Numbered from the stretch's first letter, positions 49,963-58,625 are shown. The stretch is 64,000 bases of DNA from an uncultured Oscillospiraceae bacterium (GCA_910578735.1 CAJTSQ010000008.1:12928-76927), one strand, 5' to 3'. Notes: generated by a model not told the origin, from the letters alone. Numbers and translations are program-made.

Positions 49963-49996
49963 GAATATGGCGTCCTGACCGCAGGACGCCATATTC
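49963..49996. terminator. Hairpin after the chemoreceptor
   Basis: GAATATGGCGTCCT (49963-49976) pairs with AGGACGCCATATTC (49983-49996), a perfect 14-bp stem. No strong T-tract follows on the plus strand; it could act as a processing or termination structure. Confidence 0.7.
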
Positions 49997-50060
49997 TCCG
50001 TTCTGAACTCAGGGGCTCCAATCAGGCGGGGCATTTGGCCCCGGACAAGAGGTGAACCGG

Positions 50061-52064
50061 ATGACCAAGAGAAAAAGCCAGGAGAAGGGCACCGTTTTTG
50101 CGCTGGATATCGGGACCCGCAGCATCATTGGAATTGTGGGCCAGGTGGTGAACGAGCGGTTTCAGGTGCTGGCCATCGAAAAGGAAGAGCATGGGAAGCG
50201 GGCTATGATTGACGGCCAGATCGAGGACATCGGTCAGGTGGCCAAAGTGGCCCGACGCGTGACCGACCGGCTGGAGGAGCGGCTGGACTGTACCTTGGAG
50301 CGGGTCTGTGTGGCTGCGGCCGGCCGGGCCCTGCGCACCGAGAAGGGCAGTTGTACCCTGGAATTTCCCGAAGTCACTCACATCACCAACGACAACATCG
50401 GGCGGCTGGAGAGCGGCGCTGTGGCCGCTGCGGAGTCCGCTCTGGGAATGGGGGAGGAGGGCCGCCGGCGCTTCTACCTGGTGGGCTATACCGTCTCCGG
50501 CTACCACCTGGACCACTACCCCATGACCACCCTGCGGGGCCACAACGGCCAGCTGCTGGAGGCGGAGGTGGTGGCCACCTTCCTGCCCGGCGAGGTGGTA
50601 GAGAGTCTCTACGCCGTGATGGAGGCCTCCGGCCTTGAGGTGGCCAGCTTGACGCTGGAGCCCATCGCCGCCCTCAACGCGGCTATCCCCGCCGACCTGC
50701 GCCTTCTCAACCTGGTGCTGGCGGATATCGGGGCCGGCACCTCCGACATTGCCGTGTGCCGAGACGGGACTGTGGTGGGTTATACTATGGCCACCATCGC
50801 CGGCGACGAGATCACGGAGGAGATCATGCGCCGCTACCTGGTCCCCTTCGCCACGGCGGAGCGGATGAAGACGCAGATGAATGAGTCCACGGTCAAGTAC
50901 CGGGATGTGCTGGGCCTGGAAAACAGCGTCACCGGCGAACGGCTGCGGGAGACGGTCCAACAGCCCGCCCAGGCCCTGGCCCGGGAGATTGCCCAGCGGG
51001 TAGTGGCCCTCAATGGCGCTCCGCCCTCTGCCCTGTTCCTGGCCGGCGGCGGCAGCAAGCTGGAGGGCCTGCGGGAACTGGTGGCTGAGGCCCTGGAGAT
51101 GGACGAGAACCGGGTGGCCCTGGCGGGCAACAACTATGAGATCACTGCCTTCTCAGAGGAGTATGATCTCAACGACCCGGAGCTGGCGACCCCCCTGGGC
51201 ATCGCTGTGTCCGCTGGCCTGGGCCTAATCAGCGACAGCTACCGGATCATGCTCAACGGCCGGCCTGCCAAGCTTTTCCGCAGCGGGGCGCTGACGGTGC
51301 TGGAGCTGCTGATGATGAACGGCTACTCCTCGCCCGACCTGCTGGGCCGGACGGGAAAGAACCTGGTCGTCACGGTGGACGGCCGGCGGATGACCTTCCG
51401 GGGTGAACCGGCTACCCCCTGCGTGCTGACGCTGAATGGGGCGGAGGCCGTACCCTCTGCGGTGGTCTATGCGGGAGACAACATCCAATTTACGCCGGCG
51501 GCGGCCGGAGCCCCCGCCCAGCGGACGCTGAAGGACCTGCTGGGTGCGGACTTTATTGGCGCGGTCACGGTCAATGGCCGGATGGCGGACCTGGATACCA
51601 GGCTGAACACAGGGGATCAGGTGTCTACCTCGTCCCACCCGGCCCCTCCCGCGCCCCCGCCGGAGCCCCCGAAGCCCCTGCCGCCCGACCAGGAGCGGCC
51701 CCGGCCAGTCCGGCCAGAGTCTGTCCCAGTGGAACCTCTGCGGCCCCTGCGCCGGGGAACCATCCGTGTGGACGCGCCGGCCCCCAGTCCTGCACCGCAG
51801 GCGCCCCGCCCGGCAGAGGTGGCGGAACCCCAGGCTCCGTCTGGAGGAAAAGTTCTTCAGGTGATGCTCAATGGCCAGATGCTGGAGCTGCCCAGCAAGG
51901 CGGAGGGAACTCCCTACTATGTGATGGACCTGCTGGAACAGTCCGGTGTGGATTTTGAACACCTCGACCGAGGGGTGGAGTTGAAGGTAAATGGGGCCGA
52001 GTGTGCCTTTACCCAGGAACTGCGGTCTCGCGATGACGTAGTCATCCGTTATTTGGAAGAGTAA
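50061..52064 (+). CDS. FtsA/PilM-like actin-fold ATPase with C-terminal extension
   Basis: 667 residues (ATG at 50061 after AGAGGTG; a GTG three codons before is less well placed). ASKHA motifs: phosphate-1 VFALDIGTRSIIGIVGQ, phosphate-2 LADIGAGTSDIAV, adenosine LAGGGSKLEGL. The actin-fold part (about 1-400) is followed by a beta-rich region, a Pro-rich linker (PPAPPPEPPKPLPPDQERPRP) and a C-terminal small domain (LQVMLNGQMLELPSKAEG). FtsA and PilM recruit membrane partners; the extension is unlike canonical FtsA. The next gene is probably its partner. Confidence 0.8.
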   Translation: MTKRKSQEKGTVFALDIGTRSIIGIVGQVVNERFQVLAIEKEEHGKRAMIDGQIEDIGQVAKVARRVTDRLEERLDCTLERVCVAAAGRALRTEKGSCTLEFPEVTHITNDNIGRLESGAVAAAESALGMGEEGRRRFYLVGYTVSGYHLDHYPMTTLRGHNGQLLEAEVVATFLPGEVVESLYAVMEASGLEVASLTLEPIAALNAAIPADLRLLNLVLADIGAGTSDIAVCRDGTVVGYTMATIAGDEITEEIMRRYLVPFATAERMKTQMNESTVKYRDVLGLENSVTGERLRETVQQPAQALAREIAQRVVALNGAPPSALFLAGGGSKLEGLRELVAEALEMDENRVALAGNNYEITAFSEEYDLNDPELATPLGIAVSAGLGLISDSYRIMLNGRPAKLFRSGALTVLELLMMNGYSSPDLLGRTGKNLVVTVDGRRMTFRGEPATPCVLTLNGAEAVPSAVVYAGDNIQFTPAAAGAPAQRTLKDLLGADFIGAVTVNGRMADLDTRLNTGDQVSTSSHPAPPAPPPEPPKPLPPDQERPRPVRPESVPVEPLRPLRRGTIRVDAPAPSPAPQAPRPAEVAEPQAPSGGKVLQVMLNGQMLELPSKAEGTPYYVMDLLEQSGVDFEHLDRGVELKVNGAECAFTQELRSRDDVVIRYLEE

Positions 52065-52079
52065 TGGAGTGAACCTATT

Positions 52080-53096
52080 ATGGCAAGAAAAAAGAAGGAA
52101 AAGAAAGGCAAAAACACAGAGGGCGAGGAGCTCCAGGAGGGCAAGAAGGGGAAAAAGAAACTGCTGTTGATCCCCCTGGCCCTGATCGTGGTGGCGGCAG
52201 TGGCTGCGGCCGTTGTCCTCCTGGTCCTGCCGCGGTTCGGCATCAACTTGCTGGGCGGCGGCACGGACGAGGAGGAACTGCCCAAGAAGGGCCTGGAGAC
52301 GTATACCCTGGATACCGAGGTAGAAGGGGAGGAAGAAGGTGAGGTCCTGGTGGACAGCACCATCGCCCTGGACGTCATCCTGGAGGAGGGGGAGGGCACC
52401 CTGCTGACTATCCGAAAGCCGGATCCGGCGCAGAAATCTGAGGGGAGTTCCGATTCTGCCTCATCTTCGTCCGCCGCTGTTGATCCAGGCGTGCCGACAT
52501 ACACCTATATCTATGATGTGCCCGCCCCCGCTGCGGTGGTGGACCGCTACCTGGACGCCGTCTTAGGCGGCGAGGAGCAATTTGAGCTCATCGATGACGA
52601 GACCTACATGCCTTTGGAAGAACGCCCGGCCCTGGCGGACGAATTAGGCGCCTTGACCCTGGCCCGCGCCTCGGTCCAGGACGGCCACCTTTTCCAGCTG
52701 GTGATAGGCTGGTCGGAGGCCAGCACCCTGACGGTCCGAGTCTCCGCCCCCGAGGGGGCCATCCAGAGGCCGGAGGAAGACCCCAACGAGGGTCTTGGAC
52801 TGGGTTCCCAGGTGATTGAGACCATCCCCCTGACGGAGCAGATTGAAAAGCTGAAGAGCCTGTCCCCCGCCCAGCTGGGCCTGGCCGGCGACTCTATGGA
52901 TGCCTATGAGATTTTCCCGGTGGAGGGGTTTGTAAAGGTGGACGGTCTGGACTGCCGCCGCTTTAACGTCTATGAACGGCGGTCCTCCGGGGACGGTTAC
53001 TATCCGGATTTGGCGGTTATCATTATGCTCAGTTCTGACCAGAAGCATATCTACTATATGGACCCGGTGAGCAACGCGGTGACCGAGATGCGATAG
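52080..53096 (+). CDS. Membrane-anchored hypothetical protein in operon with FtsA-like gene
   Basis: 338 residues. A highly basic N-terminus (KKKEKKGKNTEGEELQEGKKGKKK) is followed by one membrane helix (about 28-50) and a soluble extracytoplasmic domain rich in acidic residues. It starts 16 bp after the FtsA-like gene. I do not recognise the domain. A basic cytosolic tail before the helix is compatible with recruitment by an actin-fold partner, but this is inference. Confidence 0.6.
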   Translation: MARKKKEKKGKNTEGEELQEGKKGKKKLLLIPLALIVVAAVAAAVVLLVLPRFGINLLGGGTDEEELPKKGLETYTLDTEVEGEEEGEVLVDSTIALDVILEEGEGTLLTIRKPDPAQKSEGSSDSASSSSAAVDPGVPTYTYIYDVPAPAAVVDRYLDAVLGGEEQFELIDDETYMPLEERPALADELGALTLARASVQDGHLFQLVIGWSEASTLTVRVSAPEGAIQRPEEDPNEGLGLGSQVIETIPLTEQIEKLKSLSPAQLGLAGDSMDAYEIFPVEGFVKVDGLDCRRFNVYERRSSGDGYYPDLAVIIMLSSDQKHIYYMDPVSNAVTEMR

Positions 53097-53124
53097 TTTC
53101 CAGTAAAAAACGGCATGGCCCTCT

Positions 53125-53151
53125 TATGGGAGAGGGAGTTTTTGCCGATAG
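53125..53151 (+). promoter_or_regulatory. Sigma28-like promoter upstream of yjfB-like gene
   Basis: GCCGATAG (53144-53151) with TATG (TTATG at 53124-53128) 15 bp upstream. This is the best -10 match of the three sigma28-like sites in the window (7 of 8 to GCCGATAA, with the 5' GCCGATA exact) and shares the TTATG -35 with flgM. Confidence 0.6.
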
Positions 53152-53203
53152 ATGAGTTGGAGCGACACGACAACCAATTTTCTATGGAAGGGAGGGGACG
53201 CAT

Positions 53204-53359
53204 ATGGGTGGTATCAGTGCTGCGCAGTTCCAGACCAACTATACCTTCGCTCTGATGAAGATGTCTATGCGGGACGCTGAAGCTCAGGCTCAAGAGATGA
53301 TCGAGATGCTGTCTGATATGCCCGCGCCCGCCCAGTACGGCTTTGATGTGTGGGCGTAA
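53204..53359 (+). CDS. Putative motility protein, YjfB-like
   Basis: 51 residues: MGGISAAQFQTNYTFALMKM, DAEAQAQEMIEMLSDMP. The length, a short N-terminal segment and a helix with AQxQ matching, fit the small YjfB motility family known in Bacillus. GGAAGGGAGGGG lies before the ATG. The sigma28-like promoter at 53125 supports a motility role. Function in the family is unknown. Terminator follows. Confidence 0.8.
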   Translation: MGGISAAQFQTNYTFALMKMSMRDAEAQAQEMIEMLSDMPAPAQYGFDVWA

Positions 53360-53387
53360 CACAATCGGATCGTTCCAAAAAACCAGA

Positions 53388-53417
53388 AGCGGCGTGAGAG
53401 GTCTTTCTCACGCCGCT
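53388..53417 (+). terminator. Terminator after yjfB-like gene
   Basis: AGCGGCGTGAGA pairs with TCTCACGCCGCT, a perfect 12-bp stem followed by TTGCG; good stem, short T-tract. Confidence 0.8.
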
Positions 53418-53444
53418 TTGCGCGTTCTAGAGAGGAGTGTGACA

Positions 53445-54185
53445 ATGGAAGATCTGTTTGCGGGCTGGGAGGCCCCCATGGTCCGGGCCTGCCTCCAGGG
53501 CCGCATGGGCCGCGTCCAGACCCTAGGAAAGGACTGCGCCCTGGCCTCCATCGGCGACTTCTGCTTTCTGGCGGGAGAGCCTTCGCTGGAGCTGATAACA
53601 GCGGCGGACGCCCCCATCCTGGTCCCCGGCAGCGCCGGCTGGGAGGCGCTGATCTGGGAAGTGCTGGGGGAACGGGCTGTCCCCTTCACCCGCTACGCCA
53701 CCCGCCGCGAGCCGGAGAACTTCCGCCGGGACAGGTTAATTCACTTTACAAGGTCTCTGCCCCATGGATTTGCCATACACCCCATAGGGAGGGAGATATA
53801 CTTTACACTCATGGAGAAGGAGTGGGCCTGGGACCTGTGCGGCTGCTTTGCGGACGCTTCGGACTTTCTGGAGCGGGGGCTGGGATTTGTGGTCACCCAG
53901 GGCGGGATGCTGGTGGCCGGAGCCTCCTCCTATGCCGCCTGTGACGGGGCCATCGAAATCGAGATCGATACCCGTCCGGACTTTCGCCGCCTGGGCTTGG
54001 CCTCCGCCTGCGGGGCGCGGCTGATCCTGGAGTGTCTGACCCGGGGGATTTACCCCGGCTGGGACGCCCATGACAGGCGCTCCCTGGCCCTGGCGGAGAA
54101 GCTGGGCTACCGGCTGGACCACCCCTATACCGCCTATTGGGTGGAGGAAAAGGTGCGGGATAAGAGGGACCTGAACATAAATTGA
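53445..54185 (+). CDS. GNAT-family acetyltransferase
   Basis: 246 residues from the ATG at 53445 (AGAGGAGTGTGAC upstream; the longer frame runs through the terminator). An N-terminal half of about 120 residues precedes a GNAT core at about 125-235, with VVTQGGMLVAGASS, IEIEIDTRPDFRRLGLASACGARLILECL (acetyl-CoA binding) and an end GYRLDHPYTAYWVE. This two-part layout resembles the GNAT_acetyltran family. Substrate unknown. Confidence 0.82.
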   Translation: MEDLFAGWEAPMVRACLQGRMGRVQTLGKDCALASIGDFCFLAGEPSLELITAADAPILVPGSAGWEALIWEVLGERAVPFTRYATRREPENFRRDRLIHFTRSLPHGFAIHPIGREIYFTLMEKEWAWDLCGCFADASDFLERGLGFVVTQGGMLVAGASSYAACDGAIEIEIDTRPDFRRLGLASACGARLILECLTRGIYPGWDAHDRRSLALAEKLGYRLDHPYTAYWVEEKVRDKRDLNIN

Positions 54186-54207
54186 GGAGAAAAGGCCAAA
54201 CTGCTAC

Positions 54208-54236
54208 TTGACAGGAGTGAGAGGCAGAGGTATAAT
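54208..54236 (+). promoter_or_regulatory. Consensus SigA promoter for copA-csoR
   Basis: TTGACA, 17-bp spacer, TATAAT, exact consensus in all twelve positions, immediately before the palindromic operator at 54241. Confidence 0.9.
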
Positions 54237-54240
54237 CATA

Positions 54241-54262
54241 ATACCCCCCGGGGGTGGGGTAT
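54241..54262 (+). promoter_or_regulatory. CsoR-type copper operator
   Basis: ATACCCCCCGGGGGTGGGGTAT, a C-tract/G-tract pseudo-palindrome typical of CsoR boxes (TACCCC...GGGGTA). It overlaps the expected transcription start, so CsoR binding would block initiation until Cu(I) arrives. Confidence 0.8.
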
Positions 54263-54290
54263 TAAAACTCCCGGAAAGTCAGGTGAAAAA

Positions 54291-56876
54291 ATGGCAAAAC
54301 AGAAATTTAACATCACAGGGATGACCTGCTCCGCCTGTTCCGCCCATGTGGAGAAGGCGGTGAACCGGCTGGAGGGGGTAAAAACCGCCTCCGTCAACCT
54401 GCTGGCCAACTCCATGACAGCGGAATTTGACGAAGGCGTCCTATCCGCTCAGGATATTATCCAGGCGGTAATACAGTCCGGATACGGGGCATCCCTGCCG
54501 GAGAAGGCAGGCGCAAAGGCCCAGGCGGCCCCTGCAGAGGACGTGATGGCCCAGGAGCTGGCGGGGATGAAGCACAGGATGATCTGGTCCTTTGTGTTCC
54601 TGATTCCGCTGTTCTATATTTCCATGGGCCACATGATGGGCGCGCCTCTGCCCGCCTTTCTGGTGGGGCACGAGAATGCGGTGGCCTTCGGACTGACCCA
54701 GCTGCTGCTTACCTTGCCCATTATGTACCTCAACGATAAGTATTATAAGGTGGGTTTTAAAACCCTCTGGAATCGAGCGCCCAACATGGACAGCCTCATT
54801 GCCGTGGGCTCCGCCGCCGCCGTGGTCTACGGCGTCTTCGCCATCTACCAGATGGGATACGGTCTGGGCCATGGCGACATGGAGCTGGTGGCCAAGTACC
54901 ACATGGACCTGTACTTTGAGTCGGCGGGTATGATCCTCACCCTCATCACCCTGGGCAAATTTCTGGAGACCCGGTCCAAGGGCAAAACCGGTGAGGCCAT
55001 CAGCCGCCTGATGGATCTGGCCCCCAAGACGGCCACCGTGATCCGGGAGGGCGCCGAGGTGGAGATCCCCGTGGAGGAGGTCCAGGTGGGGGACCGGGTG
55101 GTGGTCCGGCCGGGCCAGTCCATCCCGGTGGACGGCGTCATTGTGGAGGGCCAGTCCGCCGTGGACGAATCCGCCCTCACCGGCGAGTCGCTCCCTGTGG
55201 ACAAGGGCCCGGGGGACAAGGTGGCCGCCGCCTCCATCAACAAGTCGGGCTTCTTCACCTTTGAGGCCAGCCGGGTGGGGGAGGACACCACCCTGGCCCA
55301 GATGATCCGCCTGGTGGAGGAGGCCAGCGCGTCGAAAGCTCCCATCGCCAAGCTGGCCGACAAAGTTTCCGGCATCTTCGTGCCAGTGGTCATGGGCATC
55401 GCCCTCATCGCCGCCATCGCCTGGCTGGTCACTGGCCACACCGCCACCCAGGCCCTCACTGCCGGCGTGGCTGTGCTGGTGATCTCCTGCCCCTGCGCCC
55501 TGGGGCTGGCTACCCCCGTGGCCATTATGGTGGGTACCGGCAAGGGGGCGGAGAATGGCATTCTGATCAAATCCGCGGAGGCCCTGGAGACCCTCCACAC
55601 CATCGACACGGTGGTGCTGGACAAGACGGGCACCCTCACCCAGGGCAGGCCGGTGGTCACCGATATCCTGCCCGTTGACGCGCCTGGAGTGAAAGAGAAT
55701 GACCTGCTCTGGATCGCCTACTGCCTGGAAAAGCCCTCGGAGCATCCCCTGGCCGCCGCCATCGTGGAGGAGGCGGAGAGGCGGAAGATCCAACACCAGC
55801 TGGTCCAGGTAAACAACTTTGAAGCCATCCACGGACGGGGTGTCCGGGCGGAGCTGGGGGACCACGTCCAGTTCGGCGGCAATCGGGCCATGATGGAGGA
55901 AGCGGGCATCGACCTGGGCGAGTGGGCGGCTGTAGCGGACGAGCTGGCCGCCCAGGGCAAGACGCCCCTATACTTTGCGGACGAGGTGGAGCATGAATTA
56001 ATAGGCATTATCGCCGTAGCCGACACCCCCAAGCCCTCTAGCAAAGACGCCGTAGCCGCCTTCCGGGAGCTGGGGCTGGAGGTGGTCATGCTTACCGGCG
56101 ACAACCGGCGCACCGCCGAGGCCATCGGCAGGGAACTGGGGGTCACCTCCGTGCTGGCCGAGGTGCTGCCCCAGGACAAGGAGCGGAAAATTTCCGCCCT
56201 CCAGGCCGAGGGCAAAAAAGTCGCCATGGTGGGGGACGGCATCAACGACGCCCCCGCCCTGGCCCGGGCCGAGGTGGGCCTGGCCATCGGCGCGGGCACC
56301 GACGTGGCCATTGAGAGCGCCGACATTGTGCTGATGAAGTCCGACCTGCTGGACGTGGCCGCCGCCGTGGAGCTGTCCCGGGCCACCATCCGGAACATCA
56401 AGCAAAATCTGTTCTGGGCCTTTTTCTACAACTCCCTGGGCATTCCCCTGGCCGCCGGGGTGTTCTACTACGCCCTCCACTGGCAGCTCAACCCCATGTT
56501 CGCCGCCGCCGCCATGAGCCTGAGCAGCGTGTGCGTGGTGTCCAACGCCCTGCGCCTGCGCTTTTTCAAGAGCAAATTCCGGTCTGACACTCCGGCAGCC
56601 CCCGCGTGTAACGGGACCTGCCTCCTGGAGTTGAAGGATAAACCAAATCAAGGAGGAAACAAAACCATGAATAAAACCATGAAAATCGAGGGCATGATGT
56701 GCGCCCATTGCACCGGACGGGTGGAGAAGGCCCTGTCCGCCATCGACGGCGTGTCCGCCGTGGAGATGAGTCTGGAGGGTAAGTCCGCCACCCTGACCCT
56801 GTCGAAGGACGTGGACAATCAGGTACTCACCGACGCTGTCACCGAAGCGGGCTACGAGGTGGTGTCCGTCCAGTGA
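54291..56876 (+). CDS. copA: Copper-exporting P-type ATPase CopA, fused in-frame to a C-terminal HMA domain
   Basis: 861 residues. N-terminal HMA with [12 protein letters not shown], membrane Cu site C400-P-C402, phosphorylation D444 (DKTGTLTQG), [14 protein letters not shown] and [16 protein letters not shown]; the main ATPase ends around residue 785. The same reading frame then continues without a stop into a second HMA domain ([13 protein letters not shown]). AAGGAGG and an internal ATG (56667) lie at the join, so a separate CopZ is also possible. P-type ATPase pumps Cu(I) out of the cytoplasm. CsoR operator controls it. Confidence 0.95.
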   Translation: MAKQKFNITGMTCSACSAHVEKAVNRLEGVKTASVNLLANSMTAEFDEGVLSAQDIIQAVIQSGYGASLPEKAGAKAQAAPAEDVMAQELAGMKHRMIWSFVFLIPLFYISMGHMMGAPLPAFLVGHENAVAFGLTQLLLTLPIMYLNDKYYKVGFKTLWNRAPNMDSLIAVGSAAAVVYGVFAIYQMGYGLGHGDMELVAKYHMDLYFESAGMILTLITLGKFLETRSKGKTGEAISRLMDLAPKTATVIREGAEVEIPVEEVQVGDRVVVRPGQSIPVDGVIVEGQSAVDESALTGESLPVDKGPGDKVAAASINKSGFFTFEASRVGEDTTLAQMIRLVEEASASKAPIAKLADKVSGIFVPVVMGIALIAAIAWLVTGHTATQALTAGVAVLVISCPCALGLATPVAIMVGTGKGAENGILIKSAEALETLHTIDTVVLDKTGTLTQGRPVVTDILPVDAPGVKENDLLWIAYCLEKPSEHPLAAAIVEEAERRKIQHQLVQVNNFEAIHGRGVRAELGDHVQFGGNRAMMEEAGIDLGEWAAVADELAAQGKTPLYFADEVEHELIGIIAVADTPKPSSKDAVAAFRELGLEVVMLTGDNRRTAEAIGRELGVTSVLAEVLPQDKERKISALQAEGKKVAMVGDGINDAPALARAEVGLAIGAGTDVAIESADIVLMKSDLLDVAAAVELSRATIRNIKQNLFWAFFYNSLGIPLAAGVFYYALHWQLNPMFAAAAMSLSSVCVVSNALRLRFFKSKFRSDTPAAPACNGTCLLELKDKPNQGGNKTMNKTMKIEGMMCAHCTGRVEKALSAIDGVSAVEMSLEGKSATLTLSKDVDNQVLTDAVTEAGYEVVSVQ
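56667..56876 (+). CDS. copZ: CopZ-like copper chaperone, internal start within copA frame
   Basis: 69 residues if initiated at 56667: [28 protein letters not shown], a complete HMA domain with CxxC metal site and VVSVQ end. AAGGAGG lies 10 bp before the ATG, far stronger than needed inside a coding region. Standalone CopZ is usually encoded right after copA; here it shares copA's frame. Which product dominates needs protein data. Confidence 0.6.
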   Translation: MNKTMKIEGMMCAHCTGRVEKALSAIDGVSAVEMSLEGKSATLTLSKDVDNQVLTDAVTEAGYEVVSVQ

Positions 56877-57136
56877 AGGCCGACCACGCTCAGGTCAACC
56901 GCCTGCTGAAAACCGCCCGGGGACAGATCGACGGCATCCTGAAAATGGTGGAGGAGGACCGGTACTGCCTGGACGTCTCCAGCCAGATCATGGCCGCCCA
57001 GTCCATTTTGAAGAAGGCCAACCGGATGGTCCTCCGGGCCCACATGGACTGCTGCGTCCGGGAGGCCGCCGCCTCCGGCGACCCCGGCCCCAAGCTGGAG
57101 GAGCTGGCCGCACTTTTAGACAAGCTGGCAGAATGA
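56873..57136 (+). CDS. csoR: Copper-sensing repressor CsoR
   Basis: 87 residues from a GTG overlapping copA's stop by 4 bp. All-helical DUF156 fold. Cu(I) ligands C32, H57 and C61 ([18 protein letters not shown]) match the Cys-His-Cys set. C60 beside C61 is extra. It binds operator 54241 and releases on Cu(I). GTG start is typical of tight translational coupling. Confidence 0.92.
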   Translation: MKADHAQVNRLLKTARGQIDGILKMVEEDRYCLDVSSQIMAAQSILKKANRMVLRAHMDCCVREAAASGDPGPKLEELAALLDKLAE

Positions 57137-57162
57137 AAAAACCGCCCGATTGGGCGGTTTTT
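57136..57162 (+). terminator. Terminator after csoR
   Basis: AAAAAACCGCCC-GATT-GGGCGGTTTTT, strong stem and T-tract, ending the copper cassette. Confidence 0.92.
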
Positions 57163-57175
57163 ATTTGATTTCCAG

Positions 57176-57412
57176 GAATCCCCCCGCCACTTCGTGGCCC
57201 TCCCCCCTTTGGCAAGGGGGGCTTTTGTGTGTGTAGCTTTGGCCCCCTTTGGCAAGGGGGGCTTTTGTGTGTGTAGCTCTGGCCCCCTTTGGCAAGGGGG
57301 GCTTTTGTGTGCGTAGCTCTGGCCCCCGGCAAGGGGGGGCTTTTGTGTGCGTAGCTCTGGCCCCCTTGCTAAAGGGGGCTGTCACCGCCGCAGGCGGTGA
57401 CTGGGGGATTCT
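57176..57412. repeat. GC-rich repeat copy 4 with expanded tandem units
   Basis: Same family as 491-637, with GGAATCCCCCCGCCAC and a GTGGCCC hairpin, then four near-identical contiguous units of about 40 bp containing GGCCCCCTTTGGCAAGGGGGG and CTTTTGTGTGTGTAGCTCT (unit starts near 57201, 57241, 57281 and 57319; the last lacks TTT). It finishes with CCCCCTTGCTAAAGGGGGC, CACCGCCGCAGGCGGTG and GGGGGATTC. The end forms the last 15 codons of the neighbouring HTH gene. Confidence 0.85.
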
Positions 57413-57653
57413 CATACTCCAACAAATCCTCGATTTTGCAGTTCAACACATAGCAGACCTTGGCGATAAAATCCAGGTCAACTCGTTCAACGTGGCTCTG
57501 ATAATATCGGTCAATCACTTCGTACTTGACCCCAGTGAGGGTTTTCAGGCGATTTCTGGTAATGCCGCGGCCGTCCAGTACTTCCGCCAGCTTGACCTTG
57601 ACACTTCCGTATTCATCCATGCGGTAGCTGATGATACTTCTGACGTTCTCCAT
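57369..57653 (-). CDS. Small HTH (Cro/CI-like, YozG-type) regulator
   Basis: 94 residues from the ATG with AAAAGGGG at about 7 bp. HTH about 20-75 (KVKLAEVLDGRGITRNRLKTLTGVKYEVIDRYYQ; DLDFIAKVCYVLNCKIEDLLEYE), matching the HTH_26 group. The C-terminal NPPVTACGGDSPL and its stop are contributed by the repeat at 57176-57412, so an ancestral terminus was probably replaced. Regulated target unknown; divergent from the small gene at 57767. Confidence 0.8.
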   Translation of the reverse strand: MENVRSIISYRMDEYGSVKVKLAEVLDGRGITRNRLKTLTGVKYEVIDRYYQSHVERVDLDFIAKVCYVLNCKIEDLLEYENPPVTACGGDSPL

Positions 57654-57766
57654 CGCCTCATCCCCTTTTCAACTGCATTTTACCACCGGATTCCCCTGTT
57701 GACATTTACCGTATTAAAGGATATCCTTATATAGGGGAAATCAAGCGGTTAAAGGAGTGGGATTTT

Positions 57767-58036
57767 GTGAAAGAAAAAAAGAAACTGCCTCAGGTGGTGC
57801 GGGTGACGGACCCAAAAGTGAGCCGGGAAATTGGGGATGAACTGGTCAACGCGGTAATTACAGCAGCAGTGTGGTCGGAGGGGCAGAAGCCAGGAATCTG
57901 GCAGAAGATGATCGAGGCGTTGAATCGGGGCGGGGCCAAAACGGAGGAGGGTACCGTCAATGCCTTTTTGTTTCGGGCGATGGTGGATCGTCTGCTGGAG
58001 GAGTTCCACTCCCCCGGTGGTGCGCCGGCGAAATAG
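57767..58036 (+). CDS. Hypothetical small protein
   Basis: 89 residues from a GTG after AAAGGAGTGGG. Basic start MKEKKKLPQVVRVTDP then helical segments (DELVNAVITAAVWSEG; WQKMIEALNRGGAKTEEGTVNAFLFRAMVDRLLEEF). No membrane segment, no recognised domain. It is divergent from the HTH gene at 57653 and separated from Rrf2 by a terminator. Its real existence rests on RBS and coding quality only. Confidence 0.55.
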   Translation: MKEKKKLPQVVRVTDPKVSREIGDELVNAVITAAVWSEGQKPGIWQKMIEALNRGGAKTEEGTVNAFLFRAMVDRLLEEFHSPGGAPAK

Positions 58037-58040
58037 ATAT

Positions 58041-58075
58041 CCGCCCGCCAGAAGCGTTTGCTTTTCGGCGGGCGG
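58041..58075 (+). terminator. Terminator hairpin
   Basis: CCGCCCGCC (58041-58049) pairs with GGCGGGCGG (58067-58075), followed by TGCTTTATA; separates the small gene from the Rrf2 regulator. Confidence 0.75.
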
Positions 58076-58118
58076 TGCTTTATAATAGGCTTGTCCAAAT
58101 GAAAAATGGAGGTGCTTT

Positions 58119-58547
58119 ATGCAGATTTCCAGCAGACTTACAGTGGCGGTCCATGTGCTCCTCTGCATCGAGGTATTTAAAGACCAGCGGAAGGTGACCA
58201 GCGATTTTCTCGCCTCCAGCGTGAATGTGAATTCGGTTGTCATCAGAAGAATTCTTCAGCAGCTGAAAAAGGCTGGGATCGTGCGCGTGACCCGAGGGAG
58301 CGGTGGGGCGGACACCGCGCGGCCTCTGGAGGAGATCACCCTGCTGGACCTGTATCACGCCGTGGAATGTGTGGACGGGGAGGGCCTGTTCCACTTTCAT
58401 GAGGACCCCAACAACCTCTGCCCGGTGGGGCGGAATATTCACGCCGTTTTGGATGGGAGACTGGAGGAGGTCCAAGCGGCGATGGAGCGGGAGATGAACT
58501 CGGTCACCATGCAGGACATTTTTAATGATGCAAAAACCTTGATGTAA
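58119..58547 (+). CDS. Rrf2-family transcriptional regulator
   Basis: 142 residues with winged HTH: ISSRLTVAVHVLLCIEVF, SSVNVNSVVIRRILQQLKKAGIVRVTRGSGG. The conserved three-cysteine Fe-S cluster of IscR/NsrR is not present: only isolated C16, C88 and C102 are visible. It is therefore of the non-cluster type such as YwnA or CymR-like. It sits just upstream of the cupin gene and the inverted repeat at 58582, which it probably binds. Confidence 0.88.
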   Translation: MQISSRLTVAVHVLLCIEVFKDQRKVTSDFLASSVNVNSVVIRRILQQLKKAGIVRVTRGSGGADTARPLEEITLLDLYHAVECVDGEGLFHFHEDPNNLCPVGRNIHAVLDGRLEEVQAAMEREMNSVTMQDIFNDAKTLM

Positions 58548-58550
58548 CTA

Positions 58551-58579
58551 TTGACATTACAACGAAGCTGTGGTATAAC
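58551..58579 (+). promoter_or_regulatory. SigA promoter for the cupin gene
   Basis: TTGACA, 17-bp spacer, TATAAC, starting 4 bp after the Rrf2 stop codon. Confidence 0.8.
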
Positions 58580-58581
58580 TG

Positions 58582-58608
58582 TTGTTGTAGCTGATAAAGT
58601 TACAACAA
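58582..58608 (+). promoter_or_regulatory. Candidate Rrf2 operator
   Basis: TTGTTGTA (58582-58589), 11-bp centre, TACAACAA (58601-58608): a perfect 8-bp inverted repeat just downstream of the -10, where a bound repressor would block initiation or elongation. Confidence 0.6.
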
Positions 58609-58625
58609 AGACTGGAGGTAATACC

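Noticed and set aside
57201..57360. CRISPR-like array
   Set aside because: Units are contiguous with no unique spacers; they are duplications of the end of the repeat family, and no cas genes are near.
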